The notes under the pieces are model-generated. The model ran no database searches, had not been told where the DNA came from, and saw only the letters and a program-made list of their open reading frames with translations. The translations under genes and the position numbers were made by a program. A stretch of DNA of 64,000 nucleotides from Xenorhabdus sp014467285. GTDB lineage: Bacteria; Pseudomonadota; Gammaproteobacteria; Enterobacterales; Enterobacteriaceae. The stretch's first letter is position 1, and every line of letters begins with the position of its first letter. The DNA is taken from contig NZ_NKHR01000001.1 in the NCBI RefSeq assembly GCF_014467285.1, forward strand, positions 365,844 to 429,843. The letters run 5' to 3'. Below, in pieces: positions 27,295 to 36,281 of this stretch.

Positions 27295-28605
27295 ATGAAA
27301 TTCCCTGGTAAACGTAAATCTAAACATTACTTTCCTGTCAGCTTAAGAGATCCTCTTCTCCAGCCCATCAAAGAAATGATGGACACTGAAAATAACCGAG
27401 CCTATATCGTCGGCATTGACCAAACACTGGTGGATATTGAAGCTAAGGTTGATGAGAGTTTTATCCAACGTTATAACCTGAGCCAGGGGCATTCGTTAGT
27501 TATTGAAGACCATGTTGCCGAGGCCCTCTATAGGGAACTGACAGATAATAATCTGATCAGCCATGAATTTGCAGGTGGCACGATTGGCAACACCCTGCAT
27601 AATTATTCCGTTTTAGCCGACGACAAATCTGTACTGCTTGGTACTATGTGCAATAACATCCAGATAGGAAGTTATGCGTATTGTTATCTTTGTAATACAT
27701 CCAGCCGTATGAATTTGAACCACTTACAGGGCGTTGATGGCCCAATTGGTCGTTGCTTTACTTTAGTGACAGAAAATGGTGAAAGAACCTTTGCTATCAG
27801 TCCGGGTTTAATGAATCAGCTTCGTCCAGAAAGCATTCCAGAACATATTATCGCGGAAGCGTCAGCATTAGTGATTACCGCGTATCTGGTACGTTGCAAA
27901 CCGGGTGAACCCATGCCGGAAGCAACGATGAAAGCCATTGAATATGCAAAAAAACATAATGTACCGGTTGTGCTGACATTGGGAACAAAATACGTTATTG
28001 CTGATGATCCTCAATGGTGGCGTGATTTCCTGGCTGAAAATGTTTCAGTGGTAGCAATGAATGAAGATGAAGCTCATGAGCTGACAGGCTTCAGTGATCC
28101 TTTACTGGCGGCAGATAAGGCGCTTGATTGGGTCGATTTGGTGTTGTGCACGGCAGGGCCTGCAGGGTTATATATGGCGGGTTATACTGAAGAAGAGTAC
28201 AAGCGCCAGACATCCCATCCTTTATTACCTGGTGCAATTGCAGAATTTAACCGTTATGAATTCAGCCGCGCGATGCGCAAAGTAGATTGCCAGAATCCAA
28301 TGCGAGTCTATTCCCATATTGAACCTTATATGGGCGGCCCTGAAAAAATAATGAATACCAATGGAGCAGGCGACGGCGCATTATCCGCATTGCTGCATGA
28401 TATCACTGCCAACAGCTATCATCGCATGAACGTGCCGAATTCTAGCAAACATATGCGTTCTTATTTAACGTACTCTTCTTTAGCTCAAGTGTGTAAGTAC
28501 GCAAATAGGGTAAGTTATCAGGTATTGAGCCAACATGCTCCACGCCTGACACGAGGATTGCCGGAAAAAGAAGATAGTTTGGAAGAATCTTACTGGGAAC
28601 GTTAA
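27295..28605 (+). CDS. gsk: Inosine-guanosine kinase
   Basis: A 436-residue ribokinase/PfkB-family kinase phosphorylating inosine and guanosine in purine salvage (434 aa in E. coli). The N-terminus MKFPGKRKSKHYFPVS is typical. The glycine motif GGTIGNTLHNYSVLADD and the C-terminal catalytic motif TNGAGDGALSALLHD, with the catalytic Asp, are intact. Convergent with ybaL; a 10-bp hairpin separates them. Confidence 0.96.
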   Translation: MKFPGKRKSKHYFPVSLRDPLLQPIKEMMDTENNRAYIVGIDQTLVDIEAKVDESFIQRYNLSQGHSLVIEDHVAEALYRELTDNNLISHEFAGGTIGNTLHNYSVLADDKSVLLGTMCNNIQIGSYAYCYLCNTSSRMNLNHLQGVDGPIGRCFTLVTENGERTFAISPGLMNQLRPESIPEHIIAEASALVITAYLVRCKPGEPMPEATMKAIEYAKKHNVPVVLTLGTKYVIADDPQWWRDFLAENVSVVAMNEDEAHELTGFSDPLLAADKALDWVDLVLCTAGPAGLYMAGYTEEEYKRQTSHPLLPGAIAEFNRYEFSRAMRKVDCQNPMRVYSHIEPYMGGPEKIMNTNGAGDGALSALLHDITANSYHRMNVPNSSKHMRSYLTYSSLAQVCKYANRVSYQVLSQHAPRLTRGLPEKEDSLEESYWER

Positions 28606-28617
28606 TAGTGGAAACTG

Positions 28618-28647
28618 GGAATATCCCCATAATCAGGGATATTCCTT
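28618..28647. terminator. Shared hairpin between gsk and ybaL
   Basis: A perfect 10-bp stem (GGAATATCCC 28618-28627, GGGATATTCC 28636-28645) with an eight-base loop lies between convergent genes. T-runs are weak on both strands. Confidence 0.55.
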
Positions 28648-28657
28648 AAACAGCAAA

Positions 28658-30373
28658 TTATGTTGTTGATGGTGGGGTTGCTGATGAAAGTGATAATGGC
28701 GGCTCTATCGGACAACCTTCTTCATATTCAGGAAGCACATCAGCCATTGCCCTTGCTATTTCATGCTCACCAATAATGATCTGGTTAGTACCACGCTCCG
28801 TAATATAGGCAACTTCATCATCATAATGGGCGCGTACGATTATACTGATATCTGGTCTAATTTCTCTGGCATTCGCAACAATTTCACCGGCTTCGTAGCC
28901 ATTAGGGATTGTCAGGAATAACGTACAGGCGCAATCGAGCCTTGCCAGGGCCATAATATCTTTATTGGCTGCATTACCCATCACGGCACTAATACCCATT
29001 TCGCCCAATTCTTCAAACCGAGCGCGTGTATCTTCAATAACCACCACAGGAAAGTTTTTTTCTTGTAAACGCTGGCAGAGTAGGCGCCCGACCCGACCAT
29101 AGCCCACTATAATGGCGTGTCCGCAGATATCAACGGAGATCTGGGTTTCTTCTTCCAGTGTTTCTTCGAGTAATTGTTCTTCAATCGTCTCTGTTTTTTC
29201 CAAATAGCGATCCAGCAGACTGAACAGAACAGGGTTCAGCATGATGGAAATGATGGCACCAGCCAGCACAAGATTACGCGCTTCCCCATCTAAAAATCCA
29301 TGTATGACACCAAGACCTGCCAGAATAAAGGCGAACTCACCAATTTGGGCGAGGCTGGCAGAAATAGTCAGGGCCGTACGTCGTGTATGACCAAACATTC
29401 TGACTAACAACATAGCAGCCAATGACTTGCCAATGATAATAATGGCAAGTGTGCCTAAAATAGCGAGAGGCTGCTGGAGCAGAACCATTGGATCAAACAG
29501 CATGCCAACGGAGACAAAGAAAAGAACCGCGAACGCATCCCTTAACGGGAGAGTATCTTGTGCTGCTCGATGGCTCAATTCTGACTCATTCAGTACCATG
29601 CCGGCAAAGAATGCTCCGAGAGCAAATGAAGCATCGAATAGTGTTACGGCACCATAAGCAACACCCAGTGCAATTGCAAGCACCGCCAGTGTAAATAACT
29701 CACGGGAACCTGTACTGGCCGTTTTCGCCAGTAGCCAAGGTATCACTCTTCTTCCAACAAAGATCATTAATAAAATAAAAGCAACAACTTTACCAATTGT
29801 AATGGACAGCTTAAGCAGAAGCTGACCAATATTGGCATCCTGATTACTCAGAAGGCCGGCTATTGCGGGAAGTAATACCAGCGCCAGCACCATCGCCAGA
29901 TCTTCTACAATCAACCAACCAATGGCAATTTGCCCCCTTTGGCTATCAATGAGCTGCCGTTCTTCCAGTGCCCTGAGTAATACTACTGTGCTGGCGGTGG
30001 ACAAACAGAGGCCAAAGACAATACCGCTGGATAGACTCCATCCGAGTAATGCTGATAACCCTGCTCCCAATAAGGTAGCAACGGCAATCTGGGCGATGGC
30101 CCCAGGAATGGCAATTGATTTGACGGCTAACAAATCCTTGAGTGAAAAATGCAGACCGACACCAAACATCAGTAAGATCACACCAATTTCTGAAAGTTCC
30201 GGAGCCAGGGAAGTATCGGCAACAAAGCCGGGTGTAAAAGGCCCCGCGAGTACACCTGCTATAAGATACCCTACCAGAGGTGAGATTTTTAGGCGCTGTG
30301 CAAGCATGCCAAGCAGATAGGCGAGAACAAAACCACCAACAATGGTCGTGATAAGAGGTGTCGAATGCTCCAT
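28658..30373 (-). CDS. ybaL: KefB/CPA2-type monovalent cation:proton antiporter YbaL
   Basis: A 571-residue CPA2 antiporter. Twelve to thirteen membrane helices start ISPLVGYLIAGVLAGPFTPGF and include VEDLAMVLALVLLPA and ASLAQIGEFAFILAGLG. A C-terminal RCK/TrkA-N domain carries the nucleotide motif GYGRVGRLLCQRL (about residue 420) and ends shortly after ARAHYDDEVAYITERG. The ATG at 30373 is 5 nt after AAGGAG; a TTG one codon earlier is ignored. Ion specificity is not established. Confidence 0.94.
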   Translation of the reverse strand: MEHSTPLITTIVGGFVLAYLLGMLAQRLKISPLVGYLIAGVLAGPFTPGFVADTSLAPELSEIGVILLMFGVGLHFSLKDLLAVKSIAIPGAIAQIAVATLLGAGLSALLGWSLSSGIVFGLCLSTASTVVLLRALEERQLIDSQRGQIAIGWLIVEDLAMVLALVLLPAIAGLLSNQDANIGQLLLKLSITIGKVVAFILLMIFVGRRVIPWLLAKTASTGSRELFTLAVLAIALGVAYGAVTLFDASFALGAFFAGMVLNESELSHRAAQDTLPLRDAFAVLFFVSVGMLFDPMVLLQQPLAILGTLAIIIIGKSLAAMLLVRMFGHTRRTALTISASLAQIGEFAFILAGLGVIHGFLDGEARNLVLAGAIISIMLNPVLFSLLDRYLEKTETIEEQLLEETLEEETQISVDICGHAIIVGYGRVGRLLCQRLQEKNFPVVVIEDTRARFEELGEMGISAVMGNAANKDIMALARLDCACTLFLTIPNGYEAGEIVANAREIRPDISIIVRAHYDDEVAYITERGTNQIIIGEHEIARAMADVLPEYEEGCPIEPPLSLSSATPPSTT

Positions 30374-30613
30374 CAAGGCTCCTTCTGGGGTAGAGAATAT
30401 TAAATTGTGTGGTTGGGTAAGGTAATAAATATATTTTATAAGTAGTTAAAGATAAACTTGCTAAAAAACATACTGAGTGGTGAAAACAAGAGTAATCTGC
30501 ATAAACCCTATTTTAATGTAAATTTATGTAGATTTTGTCATTATTTACGCTTGTTTACAAAGGGAGATAATGTAATAACTATTATCATTTACCTAATGAT
30601 TTTTCTATTTTTT

Positions 30614-31831
30614 TTATACTTTCTTTTCTATATTCGGCAGGAACAGTGTGAATATACCAAGAAGTGGTAGGAAAGCGCAAATTTTGTAAACCAATTCTAT
30701 ATTGGTCTTATCTGCAACATAGCCAAGAATTGCTGCTCCAATTCCCCCCATACCAAATGCCAAGCCAAAGAATAAACCTGCTATCATGCCTGTTTTGCCG
30801 GGAATGAGCTCTTGAGCATAAACCAAAATAGCAGAAAATGCAGATGCCAAGATTATGCCAATGATGATCGTCAGTATGCCTGTCCAGAATAAGGAAGCAT
30901 AAGGTAATATCAGGGTAAAAGGCGCAACACCGAGAATGGAACCCCATATAACATATTTTCGGCCTATTTTATCTCCGATGGGACCGCCAATCATGGTGCC
31001 TGCTGCGACAGAAAATAAAAAAACAAACAGATGGATTTGGGCATTTTGTATTGATACACCAAATTTTTGGATCAAGTAAAAGGTGTAGTAGCTGCTGATA
31101 CTGGTGAGATAAAAATATTTTGAGAAAATCAGTATGAGAAGAATGGCAAAAGAACGTATAACGGTTTTTCTGGATAAAGTCGGCAGAGAGACATTGCGTA
31201 AGGATTGGGGAAGGACGGTTCTGTGCTGCATTTTATACCATTGACTGACTTGCAATAGGATCACGATTGCAAGCAGTGCTGCCAGCGAGAACCAACCGAC
31301 ATTCCCTTTGCCGTAAGGTGCAATGAAAATAGCGGCTAGCAGAGGGCCAAGAGAGCTTCCCAGATTTCCCCCTACTTGAAAGAAGGATTGAGCCAGCCCA
31401 TGGCGTCCGCCGGATGCCATTCTTGCGACTCGTGAAGACTCTGGATGAAAAACTGATGAGCCGGTACCAACGAGAGCGGCAGCCACTAATATAACAGGGA
31501 AACTTTCTGCATAAGCCAGTAGGAGCAGCCCCGATAGGGTAAATCCCATACCGACAGGCAGTGAATAAGGTTGCGGATGTTTATCTGTATAGAGTCCGAT
31601 GAGCGGCTGTAATAGGGATGCTGTTATCTGATAGGTCAGGGTTATCAACCCAACCTGAATGAAACTCAGTGTAAATTCAGATTGCAGCAGTGGATAAATT
31701 GCCAGAATCAGCGATTGAATCATATCATTCAGTAGATGGGATAAGCTGATCGCTCCGAGTACAGAGAAAACCGTCTTGCGTGTTTTTGTTGACGAGGCTG
31801 GCAAAGATTTTGTGTTGCTTTGTTCGCTCAT
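30614..31831 (-). CDS. fsr: Fosmidomycin-resistance-type MFS exporter Fsr
   Basis: A 405-residue, twelve-helix MFS transporter of the inner membrane (406 aa in E. coli). Signature stretches include LSHLLNDMIQSLILAIYPLL, GTGSSVFHPESSRVARMASGG and GDKIGRK. In E. coli it confers fosmidomycin resistance; the natural substrate is unknown. The neighbours ybaL and ushA match the E. coli order. Confidence 0.94.
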   Translation of the reverse strand: MSEQSNTKSLPASSTKTRKTVFSVLGAISLSHLLNDMIQSLILAIYPLLQSEFTLSFIQVGLITLTYQITASLLQPLIGLYTDKHPQPYSLPVGMGFTLSGLLLLAYAESFPVILVAAALVGTGSSVFHPESSRVARMASGGRHGLAQSFFQVGGNLGSSLGPLLAAIFIAPYGKGNVGWFSLAALLAIVILLQVSQWYKMQHRTVLPQSLRNVSLPTLSRKTVIRSFAILLILIFSKYFYLTSISSYYTFYLIQKFGVSIQNAQIHLFVFLFSVAAGTMIGGPIGDKIGRKYVIWGSILGVAPFTLILPYASLFWTGILTIIIGIILASAFSAILVYAQELIPGKTGMIAGLFFGLAFGMGGIGAAILGYVADKTNIELVYKICAFLPLLGIFTLFLPNIEKKV

Positions 31832-32139
31832 GATTATTCGCTTATTTATGTAGCCCGTAGGGGGACGTCAGGTGATTAATGTAAATTTTGTTTGGTGTTT
31901 ACACCATAGTACCTCTTAGTCTGCTAACAAAAATTTTATTTATATTGATATAATTTGATAGCTATCTCAAAAAATGAAAGAAGACATTATTTAATGATAC
32001 AAGTATGTAATCCTGATCAGAAAAATGCGGTATAGCGCCGCATGCCATCGTTTGTATCCCACTTTGGGATAATGAATAAAATTCATATCATTAACCACAA
32101 TCGTATAACTAATAACACTTAAAGAACATGGAGATACCC
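31832..32139. other. Divergent fsr/ushA intergenic region
   Basis: About 300 bp, AT-rich, between the two divergent starts. It must carry both promoters, but I see no consensus pair strong enough to name. No gene or repeat recognised. Confidence 0.5.
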
Positions 32140-33801
32140 ATGAAATTTTCGTTTAAAGCGTCAGTATGTGCTCTTGCCGTTTCCTTGTCGTTGACGCCGC
32201 TAATCGCCACTGCTTGGGAGCAAGATAAAACTTACGATATTACTATTCTGCATACTAATGATCATCATGGTCACTTCTGGCATAACGATCATGGTGAGTA
32301 TGGTTTGGCTGCACAAAAAACAGTAGTAGATTCCATCCGTCAGGAAGTTGCTAAGAAGGGAGGCAGCGTATTGCTGTTGTCTGGTGGTGACATTAACACA
32401 GGTGTACCGGAATCAGATATGCAAGATGCTGAGCCAGATTTTAAGGGGATGAATCTGGTCGGTTATGACGCAATGGCATTGGGGAATCATGAGTTCGATA
32501 AGCCTTTAAATGTATTGCACCAACAACAAAAGTGGGCGAATTTTCCATTCTTATCTGCCAATATTTACCAAACCAGCACAGGCAAACGTTTATTTAAGCC
32601 ATATGTCATGTTTGATAAACAAGGCGTGAAAATCGCCGTTCTTGGCCTGACAACGGATGATACGGCGAAAGTAGGTAACCCTGCGAATTTTCCGGATGTT
32701 GAATTCCGTGTTCCCGCAGCAGAAGCCAAAAAAGTTATTGAAGAGCTGAAAAAGAACGAAAAACCGGATGTTATTATTGCTGCAACCCATATGGGGCATT
32801 ATGACGATGGTCACCATGGCACTAATGCTCCGGGAGATGTTGAAATGGCACGTAGTTTACCGACGGGCTATTTAGATATGATAGTGGGTGGTCACTCACA
32901 AGATCCGGTCTGCATGTCTTCAGAGAAGAAAAACTATAAACAAGTGAATTATGTGCCGGGAACGCCGTGCTCGCCAGATCGTCAAAACGGCACATGGATC
33001 GTTCAAGCCCATGAATGGGGAAAATACGTTGGTCGTGCTGATTTCCAATTCCGTAATGGTGAACTCAAGTTAGTTCATTATCAATTGATTCCCATCAACT
33101 TAAAGAAAAAAGTGACAAAAGAAGATGGCAGTACGGAGCGTGTTTACTATACACATGAAATTAAGCAAAACCCTGAGATGCTTAACCTGTTGACACCTTA
33201 TCAAAACAAAGGTGGTCAGGTACTGAATGTCAAAATTGGTTCGGTGGACGACAAACTAGAAGGTGATCGTAGTAAAGTTCGTTTCGTGCAAACTAACATG
33301 GCGCATCTTGTGCTGGCTGCTCAAATGGAGCGGACAAACGCTGATTTTGCAGTGATGAGTGGTGGTGGTATTCGTGATTCTATTGAATCAGGAGATATCA
33401 CTTATAAAGACGTTCTGAAAGTTCATCCATTTGCTAATCAACTGGTTTATGTGGATTTTAAAGGCAACGAGGTTTTGTCATATTTAACAGCCATTGCGAA
33501 TATGGAAAAGGATTCCGGCGCTTATGGACAGTTCTATAATGTGAGCTTCGTGATTGATGGTAAGAATATCAGTGACGTAAAAATTGGTGGTAAGCCATTA
33601 GATCCAAATAAAACTTATCGGATGGCGACCTTGAATTTCAACGCGATTGGAGGTGACGGTTATCCACGCATTGATAATTTACCGGGTTACGTTGATACAG
33701 GTTTTGTCGATGCTGAAGTGTTGAAAGGTTATATTGAAAAACACTCCCCATTGAAGGCCTCTGATTATGATCCGAAAAGTGAAGTTTCGTATAAAAAATA
33801 A
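32140..33801 (+). CDS. ushA: Periplasmic UDP-sugar hydrolase / 5'-nucleotidase UshA
   Basis: A 553-residue periplasmic enzyme hydrolysing UDP-glucose and 5'-nucleotides for salvage. The signal peptide ends TPLIATA-WEQ (about residue 23). The metallophosphoesterase motifs are complete: LHTNDHHGHFW, SGGDINTG, GNHEFD, ATHMGH and GGHSQD. The C-terminal substrate domain has SGGGIRDSIESG and NFNAIGGDGYPR. The ATG at 32140 follows GGAG by 7 nt; an ATG four codons earlier overlaps that site and is rejected. Confidence 0.97.
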   Translation: MKFSFKASVCALAVSLSLTPLIATAWEQDKTYDITILHTNDHHGHFWHNDHGEYGLAAQKTVVDSIRQEVAKKGGSVLLLSGGDINTGVPESDMQDAEPDFKGMNLVGYDAMALGNHEFDKPLNVLHQQQKWANFPFLSANIYQTSTGKRLFKPYVMFDKQGVKIAVLGLTTDDTAKVGNPANFPDVEFRVPAAEAKKVIEELKKNEKPDVIIAATHMGHYDDGHHGTNAPGDVEMARSLPTGYLDMIVGGHSQDPVCMSSEKKNYKQVNYVPGTPCSPDRQNGTWIVQAHEWGKYVGRADFQFRNGELKLVHYQLIPINLKKKVTKEDGSTERVYYTHEIKQNPEMLNLLTPYQNKGGQVLNVKIGSVDDKLEGDRSKVRFVQTNMAHLVLAAQMERTNADFAVMSGGGIRDSIESGDITYKDVLKVHPFANQLVYVDFKGNEVLSYLTAIANMEKDSGAYGQFYNVSFVIDGKNISDVKIGGKPLDPNKTYRMATLNFNAIGGDGYPRIDNLPGYVDTGFVDAEVLKGYIEKHSPLKASDYDPKSEVSYKK

Positions 33802-33838
33802 TAACTGATTAATAGATTATAGTTAATTAGTCGCATAA

Positions 33839-33867
33839 AAAGACCATCTGAAAAACAGATGGTCTTT
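33839..33867 (+). terminator. Terminator of ushA
   Basis: A perfect 12-bp stem (AAAGACCATCTG 33839-33850, CAGATGGTCTTT 33856-33867) with an AAAAA loop lies just after the ushA stop. Confidence 0.82.
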
Positions 33868-33933
33868 GACTTACTATCAGTAAGGACAGCTATGCACAAT
33901 CTAAAATAGGGATGGTTGAAACTGAATAATAAT

Positions 33934-34452
33934 CTAATTATTAAATAGCATGGTAATTAATGAATTGTTATCTCCTTTTGTTGGTAATTTTTCGAGTCCA
34001 TTTTTCATATATAACTCTATAAGGTGAACGTTATCTTCACATTCTACAGCAATAACTCTTCCTCCAATTAGTGATTTTGATATATTAATGATGTTTTTTG
34101 CGTAAAGAAAAATATCCTTTAAACTTATTGGGTTTTCATTTAATGAAAAATTTTTGGCTATTTGTCCGATTAAGTAAACTTTTATAGTATTAGCATTTTT
34201 GCTGATGCCATTGATTTTCTTTAACTTTGTTTTTGAAATAGCAAAATTGTGTACCAATAACTCTTTGAAGGTTAGTGAAAAATAAGCAAGAATAACTCCT
34301 TTTTCATCCAGAATAAGATAAGTTCTGGTTACATCACATTGTTCAAATCTAATTGATTTAAAATGTAAAAACGACTCTACGTCGCGGTTTAGCGGACAGG
34401 AAAAAGAAAGTAAGTATTCTTTTGTTTTGTCACTGCCAAAATCCGTTAACAT
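33934..34452 (-). CDS. GNAT-like acetyltransferase, possible toxin of a two-gene module
   Basis: A 172-residue protein of low GC, not recognised as a core gene. The layout resembles GNAT folds: a central beta-strand pair TRTYLILDEKGVILAYFSLTF, then NTIKVYLIGQIAKNF, which fits strand 4 plus the pyrophosphate-binding helix start (usual Q/R-x-x-G-x-G/A is partly kept), and a C-terminal IIGGRVIAVECEDN-type strand followed by LYMKNGLEKL ('Y...GF' position). A 55-aa gene ends 5 nt upstream with AAGGA before this ATG, so the two are coupled. Short GNAT proteins behind a small gene are typical of acetyltransferase toxin-antitoxin systems; that role is an inference. Confidence 0.65.
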   Translation of the reverse strand: MLTDFGSDKTKEYLLSFSCPLNRDVESFLHFKSIRFEQCDVTRTYLILDEKGVILAYFSLTFKELLVHNFAISKTKLKKINGISKNANTIKVYLIGQIAKNFSLNENPISLKDIFLYAKNIINISKSLIGGRVIAVECEDNVHLIELYMKNGLEKLPTKGDNNSLITMLFNN

Positions 34453-34457
34453 CTTCC

Positions 34458-34625
34458 TTAGAGTGAGAATTTTCGTTTTAATATCTCTATTGCCTCTTTT
34501 TGTTGAGCTTCGAAATCTATTTTTTCAAAATCATCTTTTGGCGGCTTTCTATTAGCTCTCCTTAGCATTTTAATTGCTTTGGGATCAGTAATGACAATTT
34601 GACGGAAAAATGATGAGGTAGCCAT
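34458..34625 (-). CDS. 55-aa small protein upstream of GNAT gene, possible antitoxin
   Basis: My translation of the minus strand gives 55 residues starting MATSSFFRQIVITDPKAIK and ending EAIEILKRKFSL. It is basic, with an N-terminal strand-like segment and a C-terminal helix. It has no obvious ribbon-helix-helix signature beyond the short N-terminal strand. It precedes the GNAT-like gene by 5 nt in one operon. Position, size and coupling are those of a type II antitoxin, but no family could be named. Confidence 0.6.
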   Translation of the reverse strand: MATSSFFRQIVITDPKAIKMLRRANRKPPKDDFEKIDFEAQQKEAIEILKRKFSL

Positions 34626-34725
34626 TTTATTCCTCTTTTATTTAGATTAACTAAGTTACTTGAAATAGTAATTAATGTTTTTTCTCTGTAAGGAAAGTAT
34701 ATCGGTATTGTCATATAGCACAAGA

Positions 34726-34747
34726 CTCTGTTTTAAAGAAAACAGAG
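34726..34747 (-). terminator. Hairpin after ybaK
   Basis: A perfect 9-bp stem (CTCTGTTTT 34726-34734, AAAACAGAG 34739-34747) lies 39 bp past the ybaK stop on the minus strand. There is no long T-run. Confidence 0.45.
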
Positions 34748-34785
34748 CCAGCTCGAAAAATTTCAATAAGAATTGAAACTTATTT

Positions 34786-35262
34786 TCAACGTTTAGCGAT
34801 ATCAGCAAATGAACAATTAAGTAGTTGGCATAAATCAGTGGGTGATAATTCAATATCTAATCCACGCTTGCCACCGGAAATAAACAGAGTTGGTAAAGTT
34901 TGTGCCTGAATGTCAATCACAGTCGGTAGGCGCTTTTTCTGCCCCAGTGGGCTAATGCCGCCAACGAGGTAACCTGTAACTTTTTGTGCCAGCAGAGGTT
35001 CGGCCATATCTGCTTTCTTGGCTTTAAAAACTTTGGCGATTTTTTTCAGATCGAGCTGCCCGGAAACAGGCGTAATGGCGACAGCAAGGTTTTTGGCATC
35101 GCCATTCAATGAAACCAGTAGTGTCTTAAAAACCTGGCTGGCATCTAAGCCGAGTTTTTTAACCACTTCATCACCGAAATTATGTTCATTGGCATCGTGT
35201 GCATAAGGATGAAGTTTGAAATTAATTTTTTGCTTTTCCAGCAAAACAATAGCGGGAGTCAT
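34786..35262 (-). CDS. ybaK: Cys-tRNA(Pro)/Cys-tRNA(Cys) deacylase YbaK
   Basis: A 158-residue trans-editing enzyme that hydrolyses Cys mischarged on tRNA(Pro). Matches E. coli YbaK (159 aa) throughout: NFGDEVVKKLGL, the active Lys in VFKTLLVSLNGD, AVAVTP-like AVAITPVSGQLDLKK, TGYLVGGISPLGQKKRLP and SGGKRGLDIEL. AGGA lies 7 nt before the ATG. The accessory GNAT module is inserted between this gene and ushA. Confidence 0.95.
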   Translation of the reverse strand: MTPAIVLLEKQKINFKLHPYAHDANEHNFGDEVVKKLGLDASQVFKTLLVSLNGDAKNLAVAITPVSGQLDLKKIAKVFKAKKADMAEPLLAQKVTGYLVGGISPLGQKKRLPTVIDIQAQTLPTLFISGGKRGLDIELSPTDLCQLLNCSFADIAKR

Positions 35263-35327
35263 GTTTTTTCCTGTAATTATTTACCTATCGTTATTTATCT
35301 ACAAAAGTGGAATAGATGAAGGTATTG

Positions 35328-36128
35328 TTATTCCAGCGGTTTTAACAGCATTTGCTGTAAATTATTCTCGCCGTGAAGATGTAAGGCCCCTACAGCAACC
35401 AGATATTTTCCTTCTGATAAGCAATGTAATTGTTCACTCCATTGATGGTTGCGTTCAATCATTAGACTTTGATAAATCTCTTCACAGAATGTCATCGGTA
35501 GTATCTGATCCTGTTGCTCAGGTTTATAATTCATCCACCAGCTAATCATAGTTTGTAAAGCACGGGCATTGGTATGCCAATGGATAAGGGTATCTTCCAA
35601 CAGAGAAAGGCCGCCATTTGGCAGGCTGGTGAGTAGATTAACCTGCGTTTCCGTTCCTTCCAACTCGATAATAGGTTTATTGGTAGCTTTTGCACTGTTC
35701 AGTAATTGGTAATCAATGCCATATTGAGGGCGTAATCCTAAATATTGGGCTTGGGCGGCCTGTAATATCAATGCGACTTGCCATGACGGTAATGAATCAA
35801 GAAGAGCAATAGGATGCTGGATCTCCCGGCAGTAGTGCTGTAAGCGCTCAAAGTGTTCGGAAGATAAACGTTGTGACAGAGCAACTTGCTCAGGAAACTG
35901 TTCTTTGAAAGGAGAGTCAACCTGTGTGATATCAGCTTCGACAATCAGAGCATCAGATTGCTCTAGTTGATCGAGCAGTACTTCCGAAAGTGGGAACATA
36001 TTCTCTGCTCCCATATGAATACTGCCAATAACATGTAATTGTATGTTTTGATTAAGATTAATGTCAAAAGCAGGATAGGGGTAATGCCGTTGAGAATTTA
36101 GACCTAATATTTTGTTGAAATATTTCAT
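35328..36128 (-). CDS. ybaP: TraB/GumN-family protein YbaP
   Basis: A 266-residue TraB/GumN (TIKI-like) protein. The family signature has two conserved His motifs: HVIGSIHMGAENMFPL near the N-terminus and VAVGALHLHGENNL at the C-terminus, plus EADITQVDSPF and the YGIDYQLL block. Homologues with this fold are metalloproteases in animals; the bacterial role is unproven. The ATG at 36128 gives a length like E. coli YbaP (264); twelve extra codons are open upstream without family similarity. Confidence 0.9.
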   Translation of the reverse strand: MKYFNKILGLNSQRHYPYPAFDINLNQNIQLHVIGSIHMGAENMFPLSEVLLDQLEQSDALIVEADITQVDSPFKEQFPEQVALSQRLSSEHFERLQHYCREIQHPIALLDSLPSWQVALILQAAQAQYLGLRPQYGIDYQLLNSAKATNKPIIELEGTETQVNLLTSLPNGGLSLLEDTLIHWHTNARALQTMISWWMNYKPEQQDQILPMTFCEEIYQSLMIERNHQWSEQLHCLSEGKYLVAVGALHLHGENNLQQMLLKPLE

Positions 36129-36216
36129 TAATTTTCCCACTTTGCATACTCCGGTGGTTGGCATTGAAGGGTATGCTAACTCGTTAAGAGTTAACAGGAA
36201 AGGGGGAAAAGTGCGG

Positions 36217-36253
36217 GATGAAAAGCCAAACTCAATATGTTTAGCTTTTCATC
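36217..36253. terminator. Hairpin downstream of copA
   Basis: A perfect 10-bp stem (GATGAAAAGC 36217-36226, GCTTTTCATC 36244-36253) with a 17-nt loop lies between the copA stop and ybaP. On the minus strand it is positioned to end copA transcription. Confidence 0.5.
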
Positions 36254-36281
36254 GGTTAGAGAAAACTTTCTAAATGTTATT

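Noticed and set aside
30458..30670. 70-codon hydrophobic plus-strand frame overlapping the fsr 3' end
   Set aside because: No ribosome site, AT-rich, and it overlaps the opposite coding strand of fsr.
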